From Poronia punctata (lineage: Eukaryota; Ascomycota; Sordariomycetes; Xylariales; Xylariaceae): a stretch of DNA of 21,533 nt. Location of the stretch: contig MU401856.1 of NCBI GenBank assembly GCA_022579005.1, positions 1 to 21,533 on the forward strand, written 5' to 3'. The position numbers and the translations under genes are program-made. Of this stretch, positions 1-10,839 are shown piece after piece. A model generated the notes under the pieces. The model searched no databases. It was given only the letters and a program-made list of their open reading frames with translations, and was not told the DNA's origin. Every line of letters begins with the position of its first letter. The first letter of the stretch is position 1.

Positions 1-460
1 TTATTTTTATAAGCTTTTTTAAAGTTTAGCTTTTTATTAGCAGCTTTTAAAATAAATATATATAACTAGTATAAATAAGCATTTAAATTGCTTAAGAAGC
101 TATTTTAATACTTTAAAAAAAAATAAAAAACTAAGCTTTATATATAATATTATTAAAGTTATTAAGTAAAAGCTTTTTTTTATTAATATAAAACTATTAA
201 ATATTAATAAATATACTAGCAAATAAATAGTAAAGGTATAAACTATAAAAAAAGCAACTATAATAGTTAATAAATAATAAATAGTAACTAATTTTTAATA
301 AATAGCAATATAGCGTTACTTTTTTTTTTTAACTAATATAACTAGCTTTTTTTAAAAAACAACTATATGCTAAAAAGCTAAGCTTGCTTTAAATAAACAA
401 AATATATATTAACTTATAATAATAAAAGTATTATTTAATAAAGTAGCGTTTATACTTATA

Positions 461-490
461 TTTTTATTTTTATTTTTATTTTTATTTTTA
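461..490. repeat. (TTTTTA)5 microsatellite in Gypsy-X copy A
   Basis: There are five perfect TTTTTA units. The same locus in copy C (12074-12103) also has five units on the opposite strand. Copy B at 1997-2007 has only a T followed by ten A. The array therefore belongs to the element and has expanded or contracted between copies. Confidence 0.9.
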
Positions 491-1160
491 GCTTTAGTAA
501 TAGTAGCTTAATAGTTTTGCTAAGCGTTTTTAATTTTAGTGTAAAAATAAGTAATATACTATATAATTTATTAAGCTATACTAACTAAAACAAAAAGTAT
601 TTAAAAAAAAATAAACATTTAAGCAACTAATAAGCAAAAAAGCAGCAAATATATAATATAATAACTTTAGTAGTCTTTTTTATAAAAAGCGTAATTAATA
701 TTGCTAAAGTAGTAAAAATAGCAAATATAAAAATTTAAATATATATTAAAAATATAATGCTAGCAAGGCTTTTTATTAAGTATTATTATAATTTTTAGCT
801 TATTACTATTTAGTTAAGCAAGATTATAATTAAAATTAAAAATTTAATAGTTTAAAAATAACTAACTTATATTAGCATTAAAAATATATTAATATATAAA
901 CTTAAAATAAAAAAGCTTTAAAAGCAGCATAATAACAATTGCTTAATAAAAAGCTTAATAAAATAATAATGCTAAAAAAAAAGTAAATATTAAAATAAGG
1001 TTATAAATAAAAAAAAATATATAAAGCTAAGTATAAGCTAATAAGTTAATAAAAAAATAGCTTATAAAAGCTAATAAATTAATGTAATTAAAAAAATTAA
1101 AAATAAGCGTAATTAGTAAATATACTTATAAATACTAAAATTGCTAAAAACTAGCAACTT

Positions 1161-1172
1161 AAAAAGAAAAGG
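1161..1172 (+). other. Polypurine tract of Gypsy-X copy A
   Basis: The sequence AAAAAGAAAAGG lies immediately before the LTR start. That is the expected position and composition of the plus-strand primer tract of an LTR retrotransposon. The equivalent in copy C (about 11397-11408, complement) has lost its internal G to A. This tract fixes the orientation of the Gypsy-X family: coding on + in copy A, and on - in copies B and C. Confidence 0.75.
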
Positions 1173-1403
1173 TAGTATAATAAAGCACTTAGCTAAAAAA
1201 CCTATTTGCTAAGCTATTTGCATATAAATTACTTATTAGCTAAAGCTACGCTAACTAATAGCTAAAGATTTGCTAGTTATACTTTTTTTAATCTTATTAG
1301 CTAGTTTAGTTACTTACTTAGCTAACTAAATAAAAGTTATTTAATATACCTAGTTTTTAAAATCGCTAGCAACATTACCTTATAACTATTTTATTGCTAA
1401 AAC
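1173..1403 (+). repeat. Gypsy-X 3' LTR (copy A)
   Basis: This 231-bp long terminal repeat starts TAGTATAAT, probably a RIP-altered TG start, and ends TTGCTAAAAC. It is the reverse complement of the LTRs at 8197-8426 and 11166-11396. By eye, copy A against copy C shows about 20 differences, nearly all transitions and about two transversions. It is preceded by the polypurine tract. Its right edge touches copy B internal sequence, not copy B's LTR. Confidence 0.88.
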
Positions 1404-1996
1404 TTTTATATATATCTTATAAGCCGTCTTTTTATAAACTTATTAGCCTATATTTTAGCCTATATGTTTTTTTTTAATTTTATAACCTTATTTTTAATAT
1501 TTGCCTTTTTTAGCATTATTATTTTATTAAGCTTTTTACTAAGCAACTATTATTATATTGCTTTTAAAGCTTTTTTATTTTAAGGTTATATATTAGCATA
1601 CTTTTAATGCTAAACTAAATTAGTTATTTTTAAACTATAAAATTTTTAATTTTAACTATAATTTTGCTTAGCTAAATAGTAATAAGCTAAAGGTTATAAT
1701 AATACTTAGTAAAAAGCTTTACTTGTACTATATTTTTAGTATATACTTAAATTTTTATATTTGCTATTTTTGCTGCTTTAACAACATTAATTATAATTTT
1801 TATAAGCATAACTATTATAGCTATTGCGCTATATATTTGCTATTTCTTTGCTTATTAGTTTTGCTAAATATTAATTTATTTTTTAAATATCCTTTGCTTT
1901 GCTTAGTATAGCTTAAAATATTATATAGTATGCTTTTTATCTTTATAATAAAACCTTTATAGTTTAGCAAACTTATTAAGCTATTATTACTAAAGC

Positions 1997-2007
1997 TAAA
2001 AAAAAAA
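1997..2007. repeat. Contracted microsatellite locus in copy B
   Basis: A single T followed by ten A occupies the site where copies A and C carry five six-base units. It is flanked on both sides by sequence shared with copy C at 12060-12120. Confidence 0.75.
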
Positions 2008-2920
2008 CCGCTACTTTTTTAAAAAAACACTTTTATAGCTATAAGTTAGTATATATTTTGCTTGTTTAAAGTAAGCTTAGCTTTTTAGCGTATAGTTGCC
2101 TTTAAAAAAAGGCTAGTTATATTAATATAAAAAAAACGCTATACTGCTATTTACTAAAAATTAGTTTTTATTTATTGCTTATTAACTATTACTATTACTT
2201 TTTTTATAGTTTATATTTACGCTGCTTAACTGCTAATATAGTTATTAATACTTAGCAGTTTTATATTAGTAAAAAAAAGCTTTTACTTAATAACTTTAAT
2301 AATATTTTATATAAACCTTAATATGCTATCTTTTTTTAAAGTACTAAAATAGCTTTTTAAGCAACTTAAATGCTTACTTATACTAATTATGCATGCTTAT
2401 TTTAAAAGCTGCTAATAAAAAGCTAAACTTTTAAAAAGCTTATAAAAAAAGTATTAAAATATTTTTTAAAATTAGCAAAGCTTATTAAAAGATTTTTGCT
2501 TATAATATAGTTTTTATTACTGCTACTAGCTTTATTTATAATACTTATTAAACTGCGCTGCTAATTTTTAGCTATAGCTATTTTAATAAGATAGTATATT
2601 ATTTACTTTTTTAGCTATTTTTTATCTTTTTCTTGCTAACTTTTAATATAATAATAATACTTTTTATATTAATAGTTTAAATATATTTTAGTTATAATAA
2701 GCTTATTAAAGTATAAGTTTTTAATTTTTATAATATTATAGCTTAGCTTAGCTTACTTAGCAATAGCTTATTATTTCTTTATTAACTAAGTTATTTACTT
2801 TATAACCTTAGTGCTTATATACTAATATAATTATTTTACTTATTATTTTATTTAGTATAAACGTTTTTAACTTTTTTTTTATATTAGTTTAGTAAGCAGC
2901 TTATATTTACTAAGTATTTA

Positions 2921-2986
2921 GCTAGCTTTTAAATATTATATTTTACCAGCTAGCCTTTAAATATTATATTTTACTAGCTAGCCTTT
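2921..2986. repeat. 28-bp tandem duplication in copy B
   Basis: A 28-base unit beginning GCTAGC and ending TTTTACCA or TTTTACTA occurs at 2921-2948 and 2949-2976, followed by a partial third copy starting at 2977. Copy C has only one full unit plus the partial (13038-13065, then 13066 on). The second unit is therefore a duplication in B or a deletion in C after the copies separated. Confidence 0.88.
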
Positions 2987-5603
2987 TTATTTTACTAAGT
3001 ATTTTTATTTACTTTAATTATTTTAATATTAAATAATGTTTTTTGTTGCTTATTTCTTTTATTTATTTTTTAACTTAAGTAATGCTATTTAATTACTATT
3101 TTCTAGTTACTTTATTTATAGTTTAAGTAATAATATAAAAAATATATTATAAACTTAAAAATAAATTTTAAGTAATTTAATTTAGTATATTTAAGTTTTT
3201 ACTTTTTTAAAAACTTTAACTTAAATATATATAAAAGCTAGCTTTTTATTATACTTATACTTAAAGTATATTGTTAATAATTTTATTATATTACTTGCTT
3301 AAAGGTTTTTTAGCATATAACGCTTATTATAATGCTTTTATATTAACTTAATTATTTGCTTTTAATACTTATAAACTATACAGTATATAGCTTTTATTTA
3401 CTATAGCTTTTTTTTTACTTTTTAAATATTAAATTAAAGCTGCTTTAGTATATATTTAATATTTTTTAAATAGTATTTATATAACGCTTTAAATAGTAAG
3501 TAGCTTATAGTAGCATATTAGCTATTATTATATATAAACTTAGCATTTGCTAATACTTTTACTTAGCTATTTAGCTTATTATTATAAAAAATATAAACAT
3601 ACCTTTTTAAAATTTAATATATTTATTTTATTTAGCTATTAGTTTAAAAGTACTATATAGTAAATAGCTGCTAACGTACTTTTTATACTTTATAAAACTT
3701 TTTTTAAAATTTGCTTATAATAAGTTTATTTTTATTACTTATAGTTTTTTTAAAAAACTTATATTAGCAATTTATTTTATAATATATAATTATTATAAGC
3801 TTAGTAGCGTTAAGCATTTTTTATATAAAAATAAATAATACTATTTTTATAAACTAGTTTATAATAATTAAAATTATATTATAAACGTTACTATTTACTT
3901 ATATATATAAAAGTAATTTTATAATAAAACTTAAGCTAATTTTTTAAAAAAGCTATTTTAATAAAAGTAATAATTAAAGCTTTTTATAAAGTTTATGCTT
4001 TAGCTTTTAAGCTTTTTTATATTATATATAGCTAGCAATATATTTTTAAACGTTTTGCTTTAAGCTTTTTTAATAAAACTTATATTATAATAACTTAGCT
4101 ATTTTTCTTTTTTTATATACTTAGCTTTTAAATTAATATAATCCTAATATATTAATTACTTTACTAAAGCTTTTTAAGCTAAAATTACTAGCTACTTTTT
4201 AAAATATAATATATTTTTATTATTAATATAATATTTTTATATATTTTAGCTTTATAGCATATAATTTTTATAAGCTTTATAAAAGTAAAGTTTTTAGCTT
4301 ATAATTTATAAACAATTTTATAAAACTATATTAAAGCTGCTAGTTTAAAAGCTGTTTTGCTTTAAGCTAATTTTTTAGCTTTAGTATATAAAATATATTA
4401 ATTATAAATAATAGCTTTAGTTTTTTTTTAAAAAGCAGTTTTTATATTTTTAATAGTAGCTTTTGCTAAATAAGTTACTATTACTATTTATATAGTATAT
4501 AATATATAAGTTAAGCATATATATTAGTACTTTTTACTTTTTTACTTTTAAAAATTATTTATAATTATATCGTAAAAGTTTAATGCTTTATAAGCTTTTA
4601 AGTTTATAATTTATATTTTTATTATTAAATAAGCTAATATATATAAGTTTAATAAAGTTTTTTAGGCTGCTTTAGTAGTATAAGCTAATACTTTTTTTTT
4701 TAAATAAAATCTTTGCTAATAACTACTATACTTACTATAGCAGCTTGCTAACTAGTTAAAGCTTTTTTTTTAGTATTAATATTATATTTTTATACTAAAT
4801 TTTTTTAGCTATATACTTTAGCTTTTTTAATAGTTTATTTACTAGGTTTAATATATTTAATTAGTATTTTATATTAAAATTAAACTATGCTAGCTTATAT
4901 ACTTAATAAGCAAGCTTTTTTAAAAGGTTTTATACTAATAAGTTAACTATGCTTTTTAAATTTATATAATTTATTTATATTATCAAAGCTTTTTTTTAAA
5001 AAAAAAATATTGCTATTAGTGCTTATAGCTTTTTATAATTACTAAAAGCTTTTATTAGCTTATTGCTTATTTAGCTTTTATATTTATAAGCTTTTATAAT
5101 TAATAAGTAACTAGTTTTTATATTTTTTTATAAAGTTATAATAATATTTTTAATATTACTTTTATTAATATATTTATTTTTACTTTAATATTTAAATAGC
5201 TATTTTAGTAGTAAAAAGTAGTTATTAATATAAAAGCTTTTTTTATGTTTTTAAACGCTTAATTTATTTTTAAAGTTTACTTAAAAATATAGCTTAATAA
5301 AGTATAACTTTTTAAAATTATTATAATTAGCGCTATAACGTTTATATATTTAGCTATAAACTTTTTATAAAAGTTTGCAAACTTTAAAAATATTTATATA
5401 TTATATATTAAAGTTAGTACTTTTTATTTTTAAATAATAGCAATTCTTTTTTAAAAAAAAAAAATTTTTAGTTATAATAATAAACTTTAAAAACTTTATT
5501 TTAGTTTTAAAAAACTTATATTTTAATAGCTTTATAAATAGTTAATATCTTACTAATTGCTTATAAACTAATTAAAAGTGCTTTTTTTAAAACAAAAAAA
5601 ACT

Positions 5604-5935
5604 TATAATATTGTTTAAATAAACTATATAAATATAATTTAATAGCTTAGCTAATACTTTATATATATAAGCTTAAAAAGTTATAAAAGCATTAGTTAAT
5701 TTAAAAAATATAATTATATACTTAAAATCCTTATATTTTATTTAAAAAGTAGTTTTTTATTTATTACTATATTTAATTTAAATATAATAGTAAGTATTTT
5801 TAAAGTTTAGCTTTAAAAAAACTTTTATTAACTTTAGCTTATTTATTATTTTTAATAAAAAAAGTTAAAAATACTTATTTTTTATAGTTACTTTATTTAA
5901 GCATTTATAATTAATATAAAGCTTTATAGTTTTTG
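5604..5935 (-). pseudogene. Gypsy-X reverse transcriptase relic (copy B)
   Basis: This is the core of a Ty3/Gypsy reverse transcriptase, which would copy element RNA into cDNA in cytoplasmic particles. It reads in one - strand frame for about 100 codons, with stops only where TGG, CAG or CGA could have become TAG or TAA. Successive motifs match the family: LYINYKCLNKVTIKNKYF (family form L.VDYR.LN..T+KN+YP.P), KVFLKLNFKNTYYYI (K.F.KLDLR.AY..I), KTTF followed by IKYKDFKYIIIFF, then LTNAFITF (LTNAPATF), and VYLNNI (family VYLDDI) at 5604-5621. The two catalytic aspartates are read as Asn, so the enzyme would be dead even without the stops. The family call is firm and the individual ends are approximate. 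Confidence 0.9.
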
Positions 5936-8196
5936 TTTTTTTAAATATAAATAAAATAAAAGCTTTTATATTTATTTTTAAGTATTATATATAGCTTATA
6001 TAAAAGTTTTTTTAAAAATACTTTTTAAATACTTGCTACTAGGCCTTTATAATAAAATAAATTAAATTAAATAATACTTATACTTTTTTTATTAAGTTTA
6101 TTATATATTATATTTTTTTAGTACTAATAACCTTTTTCTTAATAGCTTAAAGTATATATGCTAAAACGCTTTAAAATATTTAAATAAATTAATTTTATTT
6201 TTAGTGCTAAGCTTATTATTAATTTTAAAAATAGCAACTTTTTTTTTAAAATTAATACTTATACTTATTAAGTTAACAATATATACTAGTTAACTGCTAA
6301 CTATATTTTTAGCAAACTTTTTAAAATTTATTTTTTAATATTTACTATAAAACTGTTAAGTAAAGGCTATATTTAATAATATTTTTAACTAACTTATTTT
6401 TAGCTATAATATTAAAAGCTTTAATACTTTTTACTTTTTATATATTATATAAAATATTTATTTAAAAGCTTTTTTAACTTTTTAAATATTAACTATTTAA
6501 AAACTAGCTATATAAGCTACTTAGTACTTTATTAGCTTTTTATTTAATTTTATTAATAAAAATAATAAAATGTTTACTTTTTATAAGTGCTTTTTTAAAG
6601 GTTTTTATATATAATATTAACTTATACTTTTATATTTATATTTATAATAACTTTTTTTAGCTTTTACTTATTATTTAAAAAACTATAATTATTATATAAA
6701 ATAGCTTTATAATACTAAATGCTTTATAAAACTTTACTAAAGTAAATTAAATATATTAACTTATTTTAGCTTAGTTTTTAACTTTTTATTTTTAAAGTTT
6801 AATTAAGCTGCTTAAATATTTTATACTTTATTTTTAAGCTATTTAAAAAGTTTTTATTTAACTTTGCTTAACTAGTAATTTAATGCTAGCTGCTTATTTT
6901 TTAAGCAATACTTAGCTATATAGCTTTTTTTATTATAATAGTAGTACTTTATAAAGCTATTATTAATATATGCTAATTTACTTTAGTTTTAATTTATTTA
7001 TTACTTTAAAAAGTTATTAGTTTTTTTTTAAATTGCTTAAGCCTTTTTAAGTTATTTATTAATTTTTTTAATTTTAGTAAGCGTTTAATATATTTTTACT
7101 TTTATAGTAATTTATACTTTTTATTAGTATAATACTAAGTACTTTATTATTTTTTAGCTTTATAATATATTATTACTATATTATTAAATAATATATACTA
7201 CTTTATTAAAACTTTTTTAGTTTTTTTTAAAGTTTATATTAATAGTTAAAAGCTAGTTAGCTATTATTTTTTAGCAATATAGCGCTTTTAAGCTTTTATA
7301 CTAGTACTTGCTAATAAAAAAAAAATTTAAGTTTTTATTTTTTTATTGCTAAAGCTTATATAACTACTTTTAAAAAGTTTATTTAAATAGCTTTAAGTTA
7401 ACATTTTTTTATTAAATAAACTTTTAAAAGTTATTAAAAGTAGCTTTTTTTAAAGTTATTATAATTTAATATATTTTAATAAAATTGCTAATTTATTTAA
7501 ATATTAAACTTAGCTTATATTAAAGCTTATATAATTTATATTAAATTTTTATAGCTAAGCTTTTATTAAAAAAAAATTTATAGCTATAATTTTATTTTTA
7601 ATTTTTATAGCAGTAGTATTTTACTTTAGCTACTTATAATTATATATAAAAGCTTTAGCATTATTTTTATATTATAGCTTTTTTTTATTTAATAAGTAGC
7701 TAAAGCAACTATATATTTTAATTTATTATATTAATAATTTATTTTAAAAATTTATTTTTTTAGCTTTTTAAACTTTTATTAAAACTATTATAATAAAAGC
7801 TTTTATTAAATAAGCTGCTATATAATAATAGCTTAAAATAAAAAAAATAGCTTTTACTTTTTTAATTTTTTTAAAAGTTGCTAGCTATTAGCTAATTATT
7901 TATTTTAATAAGTAGCATATTTTATTTTAAGTTTTTTAGTTTACTATTAAGTTTTTTGCTTTTTTTATTATATTTATTATTATTTTTTTATTTTTAGCTA
8001 TTTATAAATTTAGCTTAACTATTAGCTAGTTTTTTTAGTTTTTTTTGCTTATTTTTAATATTAAGTTTATTAAGCTTATTTATATTGTTGCTAGTTATTT
8101 GCTTAGTAGTTATAAACTATATTTAGTTTTTAGTTTAAATTTTTTTATTAAATATTATATTATAACTTAAAAAAATAAAAATAAAAAAATAAAAAA
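5936..8196 (-). pseudogene. Gypsy-X gag and protease/RT-upstream relic (copy B)
   Basis: This internal region lies between the 5' LTR and the RT on the - strand, where gag and protease are expected. Immediately upstream of the RT, one frame reads INIKAFILFIFKKTK, matching the SPAGAPILFVKKK stretch that precedes Gypsy RT motif 1. Farther upstream, long stretches with few stops occur at about 6000-6350 and 6350-6660 in different frames, implying at least one frameshift. Another lies at about 7000-7560. The first few hundred bases after the LTR decode as Lys- and Asn-rich sequence. I could not point to a zinc knuckle or a D-S/T-G protease triad. The primer-binding site just inside the LTR is not recognisable because that stretch is almost pure A and T. 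Confidence 0.6.
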
Positions 8197-8426
8197 GTTT
8201 AAGTAATAAAATAATTATAAAATAATATTGCTAACAATTTTAAAAACTAAGTATATTAAATAACTTTTATTTAGTTAGCTAAATAAGTAACTAAACTAGC
8301 TAAAAAAAGTAAAAAAAGTATAACTAGCAAAGCTTTAGCTATTAGCTAGCATAGCTTTAGTTAATATATAGTTTATGCGCAAATAGCTTAGCAAGTAGGT
8401 TCTCTAGCTAGGTGCCCTATTATATA
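8197..8426 (-). repeat. Gypsy-X 5' LTR (copy B)
   Basis: This ~230-bp LTR is in the same orientation as the copy C LTR at 11166-11396 and inverted relative to copy A's. Its right edge (GTGCCCTATTATATA) joins the Copia remnant. It is less AT-converted than its surroundings, for example GGTTCTCTAGCTAGGTGCCC near 8399-8418. Just inside it (8160-8196) is an A-rich stretch with no recognisable tRNA primer site. Because copies B and C lie in the same orientation, this LTR and the one at 11166 flank the Copia piece and could be mistaken for that element's own LTRs. Confidence 0.87.
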
Positions 8427-9189
8427 AAAGCACTATAAAAAATCTTAAAAAATCAAATAATAATAATTATTTATAAAATCTATTAAAACTAATAAGCATA
8501 TTAAAGTAACTGAATTTAATAAAACTACTTAACAATTTAAAACTACTAAATCTTTTAAAAGATATTAAATACTTTTATTATAATTTAGTATTATTATTTA
8601 GTATAAACTTTAATAATTAAAAAATGCAAGTTAAAAAAAAATATTAGTATTTTTATACTTAGCTTTAAAAACTTAAAAAACTTTAACTAAGTTAATAAAA
8701 AGTTAAAACCTATTTATATTAATATATAAGCTTTTATTAATTAAGTTAACGCGGTTTTAAAAATTGCTAAAAGTAATAATTATACAAGTTAACTAGTATA
8801 ATTATAGCTTACTTTATTAAAAAAAGCTATAGCTTATTAGTAAAATTTAGTTTTTATTATAAAAAGAAATGCTTTTAAAATAAAAGTATTATAATTATAA
8901 TAAATTAACAAAGCTAACGTTTTATTATAGCTTTAAGTATTACTAGTAAATAGAGTAATTAGTTATAGTTTAAGCTTAAACATATTGTATATAATAAAAA
9001 CGCTTTAAAAAGGTAATTTTTAAAAAAGGTTTAAATATACTAAAACAAGTTACTTATTAGTAAGTAATAATTTTAATTAAAAAAAGTAGTTATAGTAGCA
9101 TAGTTAGCTATAAACCTTATTTTAAAGTAAAATATGCTAGTATATAACTAAAGAAAATCCTTTAGTAGATATTTTAAGCTTTTTGCTTA
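8427..9189 (+). pseudogene. Copia gag N-terminal region (weak)
   Basis: This is A-rich + strand sequence upstream of the recognisable gag tail. One frame near 8440-8600 reads as a Lys/Leu/Asn-rich stretch with only two stops in the first 40 codons, which would suit a Copia gag. No diagnostic motif can be seen. The assignment rests on position and strand. I see no promoter or primer-binding site here. Confidence 0.4.
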
Positions 9190-9720
9190 TAAGAAAGCTG
9201 TACCTTTATTAGTAGCTAATTTAATAAAGCTTTAAATCTAAAAACAAAGCAAAGAAAGCAGCTTAACAATTATATGAAAAATTAATTAAATAATAAAAGC
9301 AATAATCAAGGCAAAAGCTGCTAGTATAATAAAAATAATAATAAGCACAACAAAATTTATAACTATAATAATAATTATAGTAATTATAAGAATAACTATA
9401 AAAAAATAAGTAAATAATTTAAAATTTAAATAAAAAAATAAAAATAAGCCTTAAAACATAAATTTAAAACTAAAAACAAAACAAACGTCTATTTTAAGCT
9501 AGTAAAGGAGAAGAAATCCAATTATAAATCTAACTTAAACAAAAACTTATTAAATTTATTAAATAGTAACTCCTTAGATTTAAAATTAAATTAAGCATTT
9601 ATAGTTATTAACTAGAATACTAGCTATAAACATTATAGCTAAAGATATAATTAAAACATTATAAAGTTATATAATGCTTTTACCTTAAAGCTACTAAGGC
9701 AAACTTGCTTAAAATACAAC
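9190..9720 (+). pseudogene. Copia gag C-terminus and aspartic protease relic
   Basis: One + strand frame (through 9301 and 9595) stays readable for well over 100 codons, with only TAA and TAG interruptions. It begins with a basic stretch (LNLKTKQRKQLNNYMKN), then an Asn/Tyr-rich linker typical of gag tails (9301-9410). Next comes ALKHKFKT at about 9446, which may be the decayed second half of a CCHC zinc knuckle. At about 9595-9640 it reads AFIVIN, a stop, then NTSYKH. This fits the Copia protease pattern I-V-L-D-S-G-T/A-S-x-H with D and G altered by G-to-A changes. The protease would have cut the Gag-Pol polyprotein. Individual zinc-binding cysteines are lost, so the knuckle call is tentative, while the protease site is more convincing. 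Confidence 0.68.
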
Positions 9721-9779
9721 TAGTTATTTAAATTATAAAAATAATTATTTAAGCATTTAAACTAATATTAAAACAATAA

Positions 9780-10560
9780 AAATACTAAATTTAAATTAAA
9801 AATATATAAGAAAATCTTATTTGATTAGGTTTACTAATATAAAGTTCTTAAAACTTAATATTTAAGTTATAATACCTTTATAAACTTTAAAAAGAAATTA
9901 GTTAATTATAATACTTCTATTTATATATCCTAGTTTGCCTAAAATTTAAAGGTTTTAAAAGAACTATTTATTTTAATATTAAAACAAGTTATAATATATT
10001 ACTTATAAAGTATTAAATATAACTAAGCATATTATTAAAAAATGCTTAAGCAAAGTTTAAAGTATTAAAAGCAAACAAGTTAAGTATATTAAATAAACTA
10101 TATTAAAAATATATATAGTTAAAATAAGCCATTTTAAAAGGAAAACAAATTAAGTTTATTATATTTAAATATTATTAAAAACAAATTTTAGCATTACTTA
10201 TAAAGCTAAAATAGACTTTAAAACTAAAAGCATTACTTTTAATACTATAAAAAGATTTTAAAGTTTTTTTATAATATAACTATAATTATACTTATATGTT
10301 TATAAAATAACTTTACTTAAAACATTTGTTTTAAAATAAAAGAAAAACCTTATTAACGCTAATACAATATAAGTTACTACTTTAAAATTAAAACTTTACT
10401 TTTAAGCTAACTTATAAAAATATAGTTTATTTATTTATTAAATTGAGTACTTTTAATACTATTGTTATAGCTAACTTATTTTTTAAACTAAAAAAGTTAA
10501 AAGAATTATATAACTAAAAACTATTAATAAATAAACAAGAACTAAAATATAAAAAGCTAC
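9780..10560 (+). pseudogene. Copia post-protease / pre-integrase region relic
   Basis: Around 9914-9970 one frame reads LLFIYPSLPKI, a stop, then RF, a stop, and KNYLF. This matches the very characteristic Copia stretch after the protease, which has the form VLYVPSLPxNLLSxxxL. Around 10125-10290 there are protein-like runs in two frames, one containing LKGKQIKF, which resembles the C-x-x-C-x-x-GKQ end of the gag-pre-integrase zinc domain, and another containing ITYKAKIDFKTKSITF. The D,D-35-E integrase core was not found. Frames shift at least once. The Copia assignment of the first motif is good and the remainder is suggestive. Confidence 0.6.
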
Positions 10561-10839
10561 TTAAAGAAATATTGAAAAGCTATAGTAAGAGCTATAATAT
10601 TATTATAAGTACTAGCTTTTATAAAAATATTTAATAAAGTAAACATTATAAACTATGTTTATTAAAAATGTTTAATTAGCAGCAAAGTTTTAAATTAACT
10701 AGTATATTTTACTTTAACTATAAAAAAGTGTTTTACTTTAAGTAAAAAATATAAAATATAATAATATAATTAAAACTTGCTAAAATATTTAATACTAAAA
10801 AGTATTAAACTTAAAGTACTAAAGTTTTTTTAACTAAAA

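Larger units (their letters stand above)
1..1403 (+). mobile_element. Gypsy-X copy A, 3' end with 3' LTR (RIP-degraded)
   Basis: This is the 3' portion of a Ty3/Gypsy LTR retrotransposon oriented on the + strand; the rest lies left of the window. Its sequence is the reverse complement of copy C (position 1 corresponds to about 12562, and 1172 to about 11397) and of copy B (about 2449 down to 1404). The family is assigned through copy B, which carries the RT. The copies differ mostly by C/T and G/A changes. No usable reading frame remains. At its right edge the LTR abuts copy B about 94 bases inside B's own 3' end, so copy A most simply represents an insertion of the element into a sister copy in the opposite orientation. 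The family identity of this fragment rests on homology to B, not on a protein motif within it. Confidence 0.85.
1404..5603 (-). pseudogene. Gypsy-X copy B pol 3' region and unresolved tail
   Basis: This is the part downstream of the RT, where RNase H and integrase should lie. I can read protein-like stretches on the - strand that are interrupted only by stop codons. One is around 4180-4440 (containing KTAFKLAALI in one frame) and another around 3000-3300. I could not identify an integrase HHCC or D,D,E motif with confidence. At about 4.2 kb this tail is longer than RNase H plus integrase normally need, so it may hold a long 3' region, an extra reading frame or an unrecognised older insertion. 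The + strand of this stretch is T-rich, in agreement with a - strand coding sense. Function is inferred from position only. Confidence 0.5.
1404..8426 (-). mobile_element. Gypsy-X copy B, nearly full length, 3' end cut off by copy A
   Basis: This is the largest contiguous copy of the Ty3/Gypsy family, coding on the - strand. From 5' to 3' (right to left) it has the 5' LTR 8197-8426, about 2.3 kb of gag/pol-upstream sequence, the RT at about 5604-5935, and about 4.2 kb more to 1404. It aligns with copy C without a break from about 1417 to 3446 (C 11501-13533) and from 3442 to about 4639 (C 20333-21533). The final ~94 internal bases, the polypurine tract and the 3' LTR are absent. They should lie left of copy A, outside the window. 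A full element would be about 7.3 kb. All frames are broken by TAA and TAG codons that are explicable by G-to-A and C-to-T changes. Confidence 0.88.

Noticed and set aside
461..490. Short tandem T/A units as a CRISPR-like array or telomeric repeat
   Set aside because: The units are 6 bp with no spacers, are internal to a transposon, and are present at the same element position in copy C.
1723..1911. 62-codon + strand open reading frame
   Set aside because: It lies antisense to the coding direction of Gypsy-X copy B and encodes a Tyr/Phe/Leu/Cys-rich low-complexity peptide expected from T-rich DNA. It is not preserved in copy C, where stops interrupt the equivalent stretch near 11815-12000.
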